A DNA stretch of 64,000 nucleotides, taken from NCBI RefSeq assembly GCF_018326005.1, contig NZ_AP021903.1, forward strand, positions 2,172,001 to 2,236,000, given 5' to 3'. The stretch comes from Pseudomonas sp. Seg1 (GTDB lineage: Bacteria; Pseudomonadota; Gammaproteobacteria; Pseudomonadales; Pseudomonadaceae). Below the pieces are notes generated by a model. That model saw only the letters and a list, made by a program, of their open reading frames with translations, did no database searches and had not been told where the DNA came from. A program made the position numbers and the translations under genes. Positions 29,301 through 50,362 of this stretch are shown one piece after another. Numbering within the stretch: the stretch's first letter is position 1; the number at the start of each line of letters is the position of its first letter.

Positions 29301-31203
29301 ACTGGGTGCGCTGCAATTGCTCGCAGAACCGCAGCGGCAACAGGCCATCGATTGGGGCAAGGCCGACGTCACGGCAACGGATGCCCGCACGGTGCTGGAA
29401 CACCTCGCCGCGCAGGTGCAGCGTCAGCCACAAGCACACGCGGTGCTGTTCGCCGAGCAACAGATCGATTACCAGAGCCTCGATGCCCGGGCCAACCGCC
29501 TGGCGCACAAGCTGCAAACGCTGGGCGTCGGTCCGGAGGTGCGTGTCGGGGTGTGCATGCGGCGCACGCCGGACATGCTCGTCGCGCTGCTGGCGATTCT
29601 CAAGGCCGGTGGTGCCTATGTGCCGCTGGATCCGGACTATCCGCAGGAACGCTTGCTGCACATGCTCGACGACAGCCGCGCCGCCGTGCTGATCACCGAG
29701 CCCGCCGCACTGGCGCTGTTGCCACAAAACTTGAGCGCTGAGGTGCTGTTGGTGGAAGAGGGCGCCTTGAGCGCGTTCCCGATCACCGCACCGCAGGCGA
29801 ATGTCACCGCGCAGAATCTGGCCTATGTCATCTACACCTCGGGCTCGACCGGTAAACCGAAAGGCGTGGCGATCACCCACGGCAACCTGTCGGCGCTGAT
29901 TCAGTGGTCGGCCGGGGTCTATCGCGAAGAACAGTTGCGCGGCGTGCTGGCGTCGACGTCGATCTGTTTCGACCTGTCGGTCTGGGAAATCTTCGTCACC
30001 CTCGCTTGCGGTGGCTGCCTGGTGCTGGCGGACAACGCGCTGGCACTGGCCGATTTGCCGGCTCGCGAACAGGTCACGCTGATCAACACGGTGCCGTCGG
30101 CGATTGCCGCGCTGCAACGTGCCGGACAGATTCCGCATTCGGTCGCGACCATCAATCTGGCCGGTGAGCCGCTCAAGCAAAGTCTGGTCGACACCTTGTA
30201 CGCGAGCACCTCGGTGCAGCAGGTCTACGATCTGTACGGGCCGTCGGAAGACACCACCTATTCGACCTTCACCCTGCGCACGCCGCAAGGGCAGGCGAAC
30301 ATCGGCCGACCGCTGCAAAACACTGTGGCCTACTTGCTCGACAGCCAATTACAAGTGTTGCCGAGCGGCGTGCCCGCCGAGCTGTACCTGGGCGGAGCCG
30401 GTGTGACCCGTGGCTATCTGATGCGCGCCGCGCTGACCGCCGAACGCTTTGTGCCGAACCCGTACGCCAGCAACGGCGAGCGGCTGTACCGCACCGGCGA
30501 TCTGGTGCGTCAGGGCCGTGACGGCAATATCGAGTACATCGGTCGGGCCGATCATCAGGTGAAGATTCGCGGCTTCCGTATCGAACTCAGCGAGATCGAA
30601 GCGCGGCTGCTGGAGCAGGACGAGATCCGCGAAGCCGTGGTCCTCGCTCAGGACGGTGCCGCCGGCAAACACCTGCATGCCTATGTGGTGGCGGCGCAGG
30701 CAGTGACCGATCAGACGGTGTTGGCGGAACGCCTGCGCAACGCGCTGGCCAGTCGCTTGCCGGCGCACATGGTGCCGGGCCACTTGCATTTGATCGACGC
30801 CATCCCGTTGACCCCCAACGGTAAGCTTGATCGCAAGGCGTTGATGGCTCTGGGCGACAGCCCGACGCAGCAGCACTATCAGGCGCCGCAAAGCGATTTG
30901 CAGTGGGAAGTGGCGACGATCTGGCAGGAAGTGCTGGAGGTCGAGCAGGTGGGCCTTGCCGACAACTTCTTCCAGCTCGGCGGGCACTCGTTGCTGGCCA
31001 CGCTGGTGGTGACCCGGATCAAGGAGCGTCTGGGCGACAAGGTGCCGCTCAAGGAATTGTTCGAAACCGATACCCTCAAGGCGTTCTGCGCGCGAATCGA
31101 GGCCTTGCGCGTCGAAATGTCGCCCGTTCAGGATGAATTGGCTAAATCCCTGGAGGCCCTCAAACGTCTATCCCTCGATGATCTGGAAAAACTGATTTCT
31201 TGA
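23377..31203 (+). CDS. pvdJ: pyoverdine side-chain NRPS, two modules: C-A(Asp)-T-E-C-A(Ala)-T
   Basis: 2608 aa. Module 1 has an LCL domain (HHIVSDGWS near 182), an A domain (HTSGSTGQPKG near 650) with code DLTKIGHVGK (Asp), a carrier LGGDSI near 1041, and an epimerase (HHLVIDGVSW near 1220). Module 2 has a DCL domain (YPLSPMQQGILFH; HHILMDGWS near 1689), an A domain (YTSGSTGKPKG near 2153) with code DLWNNALTYK (Ala-like; DLFNNALTYK is a known Ala code as I recall), and a carrier LGGHSL near 2536. The Asp is probably hydroxylated by the SyrP-like enzyme and epimerised, giving D-OHAsp, then Ala. The helical C-terminus (LEALKRLSLDDLEKLIS) looks like a docking helix for the next enzyme 13 bp downstream. 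Confidence 0.94.
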   Translation: MSGTMAERIAKRFVGLPLEQRRLFLAKLREDGKDFSLLPLPVSRHDVAQIPLSFAQQRLLFLWQLEPQSAAYNMAAGLRLNGRLDESALQRSFDYLVARHEVLRTVFQTDGDQPHQVILEQQPLTLERIDLTSLPPSEREPALAQQVQTVTARPFDLRHGPLLRASLFALAEEEFVLVVSMHHIVSDGWSMDVMVKEFVQCYQAFSLEREPQLPALTLQYADYAIWQRRWLEAGEGERQLDYWRQQLGEEHPLLEVAPDFARPVTQSFEGQTLSFDFGAPLSLQLNAFARSQGISLFMLVLAGFSLFLSRQAGQRDIRVGVPNANRGRAEVEGLIGFFVNTQVLRCEVDERGSFEDLLARVREAAFGAQAHQELPFEQLVDELVAERTLGHNPLFQAKFNQNVGMQKQRSMALPGLSVAEYPLDKDGTHFDLALDITDDGTLIHGQMTYASDLYRPQTVEGFVPALLGLFSELLKAPQAPLHRVAVTLPAPLPAPAAPALSVLQHWDREVARQPEAPAARDLNQVLSYRVLDQAANRLAHHLLAQGVNVGEPVAVLMERSLDWLTCVLAVFKAGAVYMPLDVKAPDARLQQMLGAAQARLLLCIEGDARVSGLAVDGCRGIAFAARQWQSMPDTCPAVALCAQSAAYVIHTSGSTGQPKGVLVSHGALGSYVRGVLERLAPAADSSMALVSTIAADLGFTVLFGALCSGRLLHVLPEELGFDPDRFADYMATHQVGMLKIVPGHLAALLQAARAADVLPQHALIVGGEACSPALVERVRQLKPGCRIINHYGPSETTVGVLAHEVADLTLTRSVPVGSALTGAHVYVFDDVLNNVADQVAGELYIGGDSVALGYLNQPGLTAERFLPDPFGTPGARVYRSGDRVRRNRQQTVEFIGRADDQVKVRGYRVEPAEVARVLLGLDGVSEAAVLALSLDDDPTRLQLVAWCVPVAGTSLAAQALREQLQACLPDYMVPAQIVLLEQLPLTANGKLDKRALPVPGVVTQHFVAPQGEVEEKLAAIWADVLKLERVGSTDNFFELGGDSILSLQIIARAKRQGIKLSPKQLFEKQTIGQLAAVAKLIEAKPVAAAAPAARGPLPLLPIQARFFETPIAQRQHWNQSVMLQPTTLLDAAHLRTALAALIEQHDALTLNFQASGDVWQATPQTQRDPEQLWVRELDSLNALPALADEAQRSLNLQQGHLLRAVLVNLPNAEQRLLLVIHHLVIDGVSWRILLEDLQHAYTALAAGTPLVLPGKSSSLHSWAEHLHRYGQSAALAAESAYWRQTLEAGDAQLPRDFPQDTQTREQAAHASSRLSQALTHKLLKVAPAAYRTQINDLLLTALARVLCDWSEQPSVLIQLEGHGREDLFDDIDLSRTVGWFSSLFPVRLTPEATPGASLCAIKEQLRAVPGKGIGFGVLRYLSRCAELQALPQPRVTFNYLGQFDGAFNADAGALFVPSGESTGANQDAAAPLGNWLSVDGQVYGGELELTWTFGTGMYRAETVEALAEAYRRELARLIEHCCDSGEAAVTPSDFSLATLTQAQLSALPIPARDIVDLYPLSPMQQGILFHSVNDPHSPAYTNQLRVDVQHLDAERFHQAWQQTVDAHEILRTAFVWPQDAAAAVQVVRQSAQMPWRVQDWRGRHDLGTALDQLAGEDLASGFDLTGAPLLRVTLVRTDEATHHLIYTCHHILMDGWSTSQLFGEVLQRYAGMTPAAGQGRYRDYIEWLGQRDQQASRDFWTTALADLDEPTRLASALSGAQQVASGYADHEHVFSETLTADLNRFAREQKVTLNTLVQAAWLVLLQRYTGQDNVAFGATVAGRPTDLPGVEQQIGLFINTLPVAAAPSAEMVVSQWLQQVQDVNLALREHEHTPLYDIQRWAGAGNGALFDSILVFENYPMAEALQQGPATGLTFSAIRRQEQTNYPLTLVAVTGRELSLGISYDQASFAATAISALSAQLESLLTQFLADATQPLGALQLLAEPQRQQAIDWGKADVTATDARTVLEHLAAQVQRQPQAHAVLFAEQQIDYQSLDARANRLAHKLQTLGVGPEVRVGVCMRRTPDMLVALLAILKAGGAYVPLDPDYPQERLLHMLDDSRAAVLITEPAALALLPQNLSAEVLLVEEGALSAFPITAPQANVTAQNLAYVIYTSGSTGKPKGVAITHGNLSALIQWSAGVYREEQLRGVLASTSICFDLSVWEIFVTLACGGCLVLADNALALADLPAREQVTLINTVPSAIAALQRAGQIPHSVATINLAGEPLKQSLVDTLYASTSVQQVYDLYGPSEDTTYSTFTLRTPQGQANIGRPLQNTVAYLLDSQLQVLPSGVPAELYLGGAGVTRGYLMRAALTAERFVPNPYASNGERLYRTGDLVRQGRDGNIEYIGRADHQVKIRGFRIELSEIEARLLEQDEIREAVVLAQDGAAGKHLHAYVVAAQAVTDQTVLAERLRNALASRLPAHMVPGHLHLIDAIPLTPNGKLDRKALMALGDSPTQQHYQAPQSDLQWEVATIWQEVLEVEQVGLADNFFQLGGHSLLATLVVTRIKERLGDKVPLKELFETDTLKAFCARIEALRVEMSPVQDELAKSLEALKRLSLDDLEKLIS

Positions 31204-31216
31204 GAGGGAAAAACGC

Positions 31217-44875
<13,659 letters not shown>

Positions 44876-44949
44876 GAGCCGGGGTTTTAATCATTGCAGG
44901 GGGGCGTTGCTCAGGCGCGTCCCTTTTTACGGACATAAGGATTTTTTCG

Positions 44950-45906
44950 ATGTCGTTACACCCTGATCTGGAAGCCTTCCTGGACCTGGCGCAAGACAGC
45001 CAGGACGCAGGCCAGCCGGCGTTGCATCAACTGACCCCGGCAGAGGCCCGGGCGATTTTCGAACAAACCACGGCGCAATTGCGCTGGAATGCTCCTCAGG
45101 ATATTGACGTGCTGGAGGTCAACACCACGGCGCGGGATGGTGCGCCACTGGCGTTGCGTTTATATCGCCCGAGCGAAGCGACGGCGCTGATGCCGGTATT
45201 GGTGTATTTCCATGGCGGTGGTTTTGTCGTGGGCAGCCTGGATTCCCATGACGGTGTCTGCCGTGAATTCTGCCGACGTACGCCGTGCGCGGTGTTGTCC
45301 GTCGGCTATCGACTGGCACCGGAGCAGCAATTCCCGACGGCGCTGGAGGACGGGGAAGACGCCTTGTCCTGGCTGGCGGAACAGGCGCAGTCCCTGGGGC
45401 TGGATGCCGGTCGTGTCGCGTTCGGCGGTGACAGTGCCGGCGCCACTTTGGCGACGGTGCTGGCCTTGCAAGCGGTGGTTCAGCCACACACCGTGGCCAT
45501 CGTCCCCAAGGTGCAACTGCTGTGTTATCCGGTCACTGATGCGTCGCGCACCCACGATTCGCGCTTGTTGTTCAGTGAAGGGTATTTGCTGGAGAACGAT
45601 ACGCTGGACTGGTTTTACCAGCACTACGCCCGCAGCCCCGAAGACCTGCTGGACTGGCGCTTCTCACCGTTGCTGGCCGAAGATCTGCGCGGTGTGCCGC
45701 CGGCAATCGTGCTGCTTGCCGGGTTTGATCCGTTGCTCGACGAAGGCCAGGCCTACGTCGATAAATTGCGCGCGCAGGGGGTGAATGTCGAACTCGAGCA
45801 TTGCCCGGGCCTGACCCATGACTTGCTCAGGCTGGTCTCGGTCATGCCGGAGGTGCTGAGCGTGTATGACAGCTTGAGTCGGGCATTGAGTCGCCATTTG
45901 GGTTGA
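44950..45906 (+). CDS. HSL-family alpha/beta hydrolase in the siderophore operon
   Basis: A 318-aa hormone-sensitive-lipase-type esterase. The oxyanion HGGG is at residues 88-91, the nucleophile Ser162 is in GGDSAG, the Asp is near 260 (GFDPLLDEG) and the His is near 290 (PGLTHDLL). No signal peptide is visible, so it is cytoplasmic. The start at 44950 (MSLHPDLEAFL) follows ATAAGGA. It lies 74 bp after the terminal NRPS on the same strand with no promoter box between, so it is probably cotranscribed. Since the NRPS lacks a thioesterase domain, this enzyme could hydrolyse or cyclise the product, or act on an ester or thioester by-product. That role is inference. Confidence 0.85.
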   Translation: MSLHPDLEAFLDLAQDSQDAGQPALHQLTPAEARAIFEQTTAQLRWNAPQDIDVLEVNTTARDGAPLALRLYRPSEATALMPVLVYFHGGGFVVGSLDSHDGVCREFCRRTPCAVLSVGYRLAPEQQFPTALEDGEDALSWLAEQAQSLGLDAGRVAFGGDSAGATLATVLALQAVVQPHTVAIVPKVQLLCYPVTDASRTHDSRLLFSEGYLLENDTLDWFYQHYARSPEDLLDWRFSPLLAEDLRGVPPAIVLLAGFDPLLDEGQAYVDKLRAQGVNVELEHCPGLTHDLLRLVSVMPEVLSVYDSLSRALSRHLG

Positions 45907-45959
45907 ACATTGATCGTTCCCACGCTTCTCGTGGGAATGCAGCTTCTCGCCTTGTACAC

Positions 45960-45990
45960 AAAAAAACGCCCCGCTATTGCGGGGCGTTTT
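45960..45990. terminator. bidirectional terminator between the hydrolase and fpvA
   Basis: AAAACGCCCCGC - TATT - GCGGGGCGTTTT, a perfect 12-bp stem with A and T tracts. It ends the plus-strand NRPS operon and the minus-strand fpvA transcript. Confidence 0.93.
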
Positions 45991-46006
45991 CATTGGCGCT
46001 GCAGAA

Positions 46007-48487
46007 TCAGAAGTCAGCCTTGACCGACATCACGAAGTTGCGCGGTTCACCGTAGAAGTTACCCCAACCTTCGGTACCGACCGTGGCGTAATAGCGCTTG
46101 TCGAAGAGGTTGTTGCCGTTCAGTGCCACGGACCAGGTGTCGTCGATGCGGTAGCCGATTCGACCGTTCCAGACCGCATAGCCCGCCTGGGTGACATCGT
46201 TGCCGCTGCTCGGCGAGACGCGGTAGTTGCTGCTTTGGGCATTGACGCCGGCACCGACGGTAACGCGTTCCAGTGGGCCGCTGAGGGCGTAGTCGCCCCA
46301 GACGCGCAGCAGGTGGCGCGGCACGTACGAGTTATACACCACACCGTCCTGACCGGCATCCGCGTCTTCCAGCACCTTGGTCTGGGTATAGGTGTAGCCG
46401 GCCAGCAGTTGCAGGCGGTCAATGACTTCACCGCTGACTTCAGCTTCGAAGCCTTGGGCGCGCACTTTGCCGGAGTTCAGTGAGCAGGTGCTGTCCGGGC
46501 AGGCCGGGTCATCCTGGGCTGCGTCTTTCTGGACGGTGCGGAACAGGTTGAAGGAGCTGTTCAGGCGACCGTCGAACCATTCACCCTTGATCCCCAGTTC
46601 ATAGCTCTGACCGATCAATGGCTTGAGGGTCGAACCGTTAATGGTCTTGTAGTTGCCTTGCGGGGTGAAGATATCCGCGTAGCTGGTGTAAACGGTCAGG
46701 TTGTCGTTGATGTCGAACAACAGCGCGGCGAACGGGGTGACTTGCCCGGTTTCCTTGGCTTGGGAACTGGTCGGTGTGCCTTCGCCGCGCCAGTACGAGA
46801 CGGAGTCGGTTTCGGACTTGTACCAGCTGACGCGGCTGCCCAGGACGAAGGTCAGCGGATCGGCCAGTTTCAGGCGTGCCGTGGAGTAGGCGCCGTATTG
46901 CTTGATCCGCATGTCCACCGGACCACCCCGGGTGGCGTTGGCCAGGTAGTAACTTTGATCTGGCTGGGGCAGGTGGTGGTTGGGGTTCAGCACATCCTGA
47001 GTTTGAGGCAGGAGTGCCACGGCGTAGAAGTCATCCTTGTGGGAGCGGCTGGCGTTGGCGCCGACGACCAGTTCGTGCTCTTGGCCGAATGCGTCGAACT
47101 TGCCGTCCACGTAAGCGTCGAGGCCGTAGTCGACCTGATCGTAGTCAAAGGTGCTGCCGATCATCAGGGTATTGGTGCTGGTGGCGCCAACCGGTACCGA
47201 ACCGCTCGGGAAGGCGTATTCCATGTCCTGAGTGTTTTTCGAGTAGACACCCGCGACCTTCAACGCCCAGTTGTCGTTGAACTCGTGTTTCAGATCGCCA
47301 AAGTAAGTGGCCCGCTTGCTGCGCTGGTTGTTCCATGCGGTGTTCAGGCAGGTGGAGCGCGAGAGCTTCAGGTCACTGCCATCGGCGTAACGCGGCAAGC
47401 CGCCCCAGCACGGCGTGGCATCGACGTCTTCATAGGCCATGCCCAGACCCAGGGTGGTGTAGTCGCTCAGGTCGAAGTCGAGCGCGCCGTAGTAGATCTG
47501 GTCCCTGCGTTCGCCCACGTCATAGAAATACTGACGGGTCTGCTCAGTGACCACGGCGCGACCACGGATGGTTCCGGCGTCGTTCAACGGGCCACCGGTA
47601 TCGACCTGACCACGATAGTTGTCCCACGTCCCTGCCGACAGCGACAGTTGTGTGTGCGGGGTGTCCTGGCCGCGTTTGCGTACGAAGTTGACGCCACCGG
47701 CGGTGCCGCCTGCGCCTTTCATCATGCCGGCCGCGCCGCGCAGTACTTCCACGCGGTCATAGATGGCCATGTCGCTGTTGAAGCTGTCGGCCTGCACGTA
47801 GCTGCTGCCGATGTCCAGCGGCACGCCGTCGTACTGGTACTGGCCTGTCATGCGGAAACCGCGGGAGTAGAAATATTTACCGCCCATGGGCGAGTCATAG
47901 ACCGTAATGCCCGGGGTCTTTTCCATCACTTGTTCGATGGTGTTGAGGTTCTGGTCATCGAGCATCTTGCGGGTCATGACCGTGACTGACTGCGGGGTGT
48001 CCTTCAACGAGTGCACGCCCTTGCCAATGGTCACGCCACCGGTGGTGTAGGAGTTGCTGCCTTCGGTGGTGGCGCTCAGTCGGCTGGCGTTGACGTTGGT
48101 CGGTGCCAGTTCCATCGCGCTGCCGGTGGCAGGGCCGAGGACAGTCACGGTGTTGCCGTCACGCTGGTAGCGGATGCCGGTGCCGTTAAGCATCGCCTTG
48201 AGCGACTCATCATCCTGGTAGCGGCCATTCAATGCGCTGGAACGCAGACCTTGCAGGCTTTCCGGGCTGTAGATGATTTGCAGACTGGTCTGCTGACCAA
48301 GGGTTTGCAGCGCCTGCGCCAGTGGCTGCGATGGGATGTTCAGGGTCCATTCCTGAGCCTGGACATACGGGGCTGCGGTGAGGGTCAGTGCCAGACCAAG
48401 GCCGGTGCCGGCCAGTCGAGTGCGTGTCGCGCCGTGCATCAGCAGGGCTCGAGTCAGAGGGCGAAGCATGAAACGGGATGCGGACAT
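46007..48487 (-). CDS. fpvA: TonB-dependent ferripyoverdine receptor and signal transducer
   Basis: An 826-aa outer-membrane receptor. The signal peptide is cleaved near residue 44 (TAAPYVQAQ). An STN signalling domain lies at about residues 48-120 (IPSQPLAQALQTLGQQTSLQ), a plug at about 150-270 (DTPQSVTVMTRKMLDDQNL; GGVNFVRKRG), and then the 22-strand barrel ends in a C-terminal Phe (NFVMSVKADF). It imports Fe-pyoverdine and, through the STN domain, signals to an anti-sigma factor of the FpvR type that controls FpvI and PvdS. It lies next to the synthetases, as in P. aeruginosa. It is transcribed in the same direction as pvdE, 115 bp downstream. Confidence 0.94.
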   Translation of the reverse strand: MSASRFMLRPLTRALLMHGATRTRLAGTGLGLALTLTAAPYVQAQEWTLNIPSQPLAQALQTLGQQTSLQIIYSPESLQGLRSSALNGRYQDDESLKAMLNGTGIRYQRDGNTVTVLGPATGSAMELAPTNVNASRLSATTEGSNSYTTGGVTIGKGVHSLKDTPQSVTVMTRKMLDDQNLNTIEQVMEKTPGITVYDSPMGGKYFYSRGFRMTGQYQYDGVPLDIGSSYVQADSFNSDMAIYDRVEVLRGAAGMMKGAGGTAGGVNFVRKRGQDTPHTQLSLSAGTWDNYRGQVDTGGPLNDAGTIRGRAVVTEQTRQYFYDVGERRDQIYYGALDFDLSDYTTLGLGMAYEDVDATPCWGGLPRYADGSDLKLSRSTCLNTAWNNQRSKRATYFGDLKHEFNDNWALKVAGVYSKNTQDMEYAFPSGSVPVGATSTNTLMIGSTFDYDQVDYGLDAYVDGKFDAFGQEHELVVGANASRSHKDDFYAVALLPQTQDVLNPNHHLPQPDQSYYLANATRGGPVDMRIKQYGAYSTARLKLADPLTFVLGSRVSWYKSETDSVSYWRGEGTPTSSQAKETGQVTPFAALLFDINDNLTVYTSYADIFTPQGNYKTINGSTLKPLIGQSYELGIKGEWFDGRLNSSFNLFRTVQKDAAQDDPACPDSTCSLNSGKVRAQGFEAEVSGEVIDRLQLLAGYTYTQTKVLEDADAGQDGVVYNSYVPRHLLRVWGDYALSGPLERVTVGAGVNAQSSNYRVSPSSGNDVTQAGYAVWNGRIGYRIDDTWSVALNGNNLFDKRYYATVGTEGWGNFYGEPRNFVMSVKADF

Positions 48488-48562
48488 GAGGTTAAGACCT
48501 TGGCAGGTATAGTTGTTAATGGTTCTTATTCATCTCATTAAGACGAGGAAGCCGCGGCAAAC

Positions 48563-48581
48563 CGGAAAATTATTTTTTCCG
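48563..48581. promoter_or_regulatory. AT-rich dyad in the pvdE-fpvA spacer
   Basis: CGGAAAA-TTATT-TTTTCCG, a perfect 7-bp-arm palindrome, lies 22 bp after the pvdE stop and 76 bp before the fpvA start. A CGTCTTAATGAG stretch just downstream (minus strand) could be the -10 region of an ECF promoter (FpvI would be expected), and the following AATGAGATGAATAAGAACCATT resembles a Fur site. No TAAAT-N16-CGT box is present here. It may be an operator or a weak pvdE terminator. Confidence 0.35.
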
Positions 48582-48602
48582 ACCTGGCCACGGCCTCTTC
48601 AA

Positions 48603-50252
48603 TCAAGCGGTTTGCAGTTCGCTCTTGACCTTGCCGGCCTCCATGCGCACCAGTTGATCGGCGACGTCGAAGTAACGGTCATCGTGGGAAATGACGATGA
48701 TGGTCTTGCCCAGACGCTTAAGGTCGGGCAGCAACTCGGTGTAGAAAATGCGGCGGAAGGTCGGGTCCTGATCGGCCGCCCATTCATCGAACACCAGCAC
48801 CGGACGCTCTTCGAGCCAGGCATTGACCAATGCCAGACGCTTGCGCTGGCCGGTCGACAGGTCGGTGGTGCTGAAGGCACCGTCACGCACGCTGACCTTG
48901 TGCGCGATCTCCAGACGTTCGAGGTAGCGGGTGGCGTCCTGCGGCACCTCGCGGTCGCCCTGGATCAGGTCGTCGAACAGGTAGTAGTCGGCAAAGATCG
49001 TGGTGAAGTTCTGGCGGTAGTCATCGCGATTGAGCGCGGTGATCGGTTGATCGTTGACGCGGATTTCGCCCTCGGTTGGCGCGTAAAGACCCAGCAGCAA
49101 TTTGATCAGGGTGGTTTTGCCGCAACCGTTTTCGCCAACGATGAACACGATGTCGCCCTGTTCGATGCGCAGGTTGACCGGCCCGAGGCGGAATGGCTCG
49201 CTGCCTGCCACGGGCGGAAAGGCGTAGCGCACATTGTGCAGTTCCAGGCTGTTGACGGCACCGGGTTTCTTGCCCTGGTCTTCCAGCAGCAGGTGCGGTT
49301 CGGGCGAGGAGAATTGTTCGCTCAGCTCGGCGATCCGGCGGAAGGCAATTTGTGCGCGGCTGATGATCGGCAAGGTGCTGACCAGATGTTCCAGCGGCCC
49401 CTTCATGTACAGCAGCACCAGCACGAATCCGCTCATCACCGCTTTGTCGCCGCTGGGCCAGAAGGACTGCAGGGCCAGCGCCATGCCGATTACCACGAAG
49501 AACAGCATCGAGCCGAAGGACTTGGCGATGACAAACGTGTTGATCGATTTGATCTGCGTGTCGCAGATTTTTTCGGCGGTTTTCTGAATCCCGGCAACAA
49601 ACATGCGCTGGCGACGCGGGCGATGAATGCGCAGCTCCTTGGCGCCCTCGGCGATCGCGTTGTAGTGCTTTTGCAGTTCATCTTCGGAATCACGTGCGGC
49701 GTAGAAACCGCGCATGCCCTTGGCCCGGGCAATCGCCTGAATGGTTGTGCCGATCGCGATGGCCACCAGCATCATCAGGAACATCGGCCAGGACAGCAAC
49801 GCCAGATAGCCGAGGCAACCCAGGGTGACGGTCATGGAGATCGCCAGCGGGGCAAAGGCGAAGGCGAAGTCGCTGATGGTGTCGACGTCGTGGGTCAACA
49901 CCGGGATCAACCGATGGCTGCGGTAGCGTTCGATCTGGTCGATCGGCGCCGACAGCACTTTCTCCCCCAGTTCCTTGCGCAGTTTGGCAATGATGTGCTG
50001 ACCGACGTAGTTGGTGCCGATGTCGGACAGAATCGTCGTCAGCAAGGCCAGTGCGCACAGGCCGGCGAAGATCATCACCACGGTGCGGGTCAGGCCATCG
50101 TCGGAGTGCAGGGCATTGTTGATGGTCGCCAGCAGCACGGTGACGCTCAGGCCGCCGATCATGCCGAGCACGATGGACACAGAGACGATCAGGCGGAAGG
50201 GCTTGAGCAAGGCGAACAATTCGTTGATCGCCCCACGCGTAGGCTTGGTCAT
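48603..50252 (-). CDS. pvdE: pyoverdine precursor ABC exporter
   Basis: A 549-aa half-transporter of the cyclic-peptide-export type. Six membrane helices lie in residues about 15-290. The ATPase domain has Walker A GENGCGKTT near 377, signature STGQRKRLAL near 466 and Walker B VLVFDEWAADQDP near 487. PvdE moves the acylated ferribactin precursor from cytoplasm to periplasm for maturation. ATG at 50252 with AGGA seven bases upstream. It has its own PvdS-type box. In P. aeruginosa pvdF lies between pvdO and pvdE; here that space is only 110 bp. Confidence 0.95.
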   Translation of the reverse strand: MTKPTRGAINELFALLKPFRLIVSVSIVLGMIGGLSVTVLLATINNALHSDDGLTRTVVMIFAGLCALALLTTILSDIGTNYVGQHIIAKLRKELGEKVLSAPIDQIERYRSHRLIPVLTHDVDTISDFAFAFAPLAISMTVTLGCLGYLALLSWPMFLMMLVAIAIGTTIQAIARAKGMRGFYAARDSEDELQKHYNAIAEGAKELRIHRPRRQRMFVAGIQKTAEKICDTQIKSINTFVIAKSFGSMLFFVVIGMALALQSFWPSGDKAVMSGFVLVLLYMKGPLEHLVSTLPIISRAQIAFRRIAELSEQFSSPEPHLLLEDQGKKPGAVNSLELHNVRYAFPPVAGSEPFRLGPVNLRIEQGDIVFIVGENGCGKTTLIKLLLGLYAPTEGEIRVNDQPITALNRDDYRQNFTTIFADYYLFDDLIQGDREVPQDATRYLERLEIAHKVSVRDGAFSTTDLSTGQRKRLALVNAWLEERPVLVFDEWAADQDPTFRRIFYTELLPDLKRLGKTIIVISHDDRYFDVADQLVRMEAGKVKSELQTA

Positions 50253-50299
50253 GGAGGATTCCTGCTTCGGTGCGGAGGGAGTGCCGGTACTAAAGGAAA

Positions 50300-50323
50300 A
50301 CGAATGGTCACGGACTTTCTTTA
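50300..50323 (-). promoter_or_regulatory. PvdS-type IS promoter box for pvdE, one mismatch
   Basis: The minus strand reads TAAAG-N16-CGT, ending 48 bp before the pvdE ATG. It is one mismatch from TAAAT-N16-CGT and abuts the pvdO terminator. Confidence 0.7.
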
Positions 50324-50350
50324 AAACGACCGCAGGCGGGGCTGCGGTCG
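50323..50350 (-). terminator. rho-independent terminator after pvdO
   Basis: On the minus strand, CGACCGCAG - 6-nt loop - CTGCGGTCG is followed by TTTT. It lies 13 bp past the pvdO stop and separates pvdMNO from pvdE. Confidence 0.85.
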
Positions 50351-50362
50351 GGGTGGGCAGGA

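Noticed and set aside
26776..30348. 1190-residue open frame on the minus strand inside the second NRPS
   Set aside because: It lies fully antisense to well-defined C/A/E domains; its composition (Gln/Arg/His-rich) is the usual shadow of GC-rich coding sequence and it has no ribosome site.
44876..44949. Separate PvdS box for the HSL hydrolase
   Set aside because: The only TAAT-like sequence (near 44889) has no CGT at a 16- or 17-nt spacing, so cotranscription with the NRPS is more likely.
48513..50324. 603-residue plus-strand frame opposite pvdE
   Set aside because: Antisense to a complete ABC transporter with all ATPase motifs; low-complexity His/Gln/Gly-rich translation.
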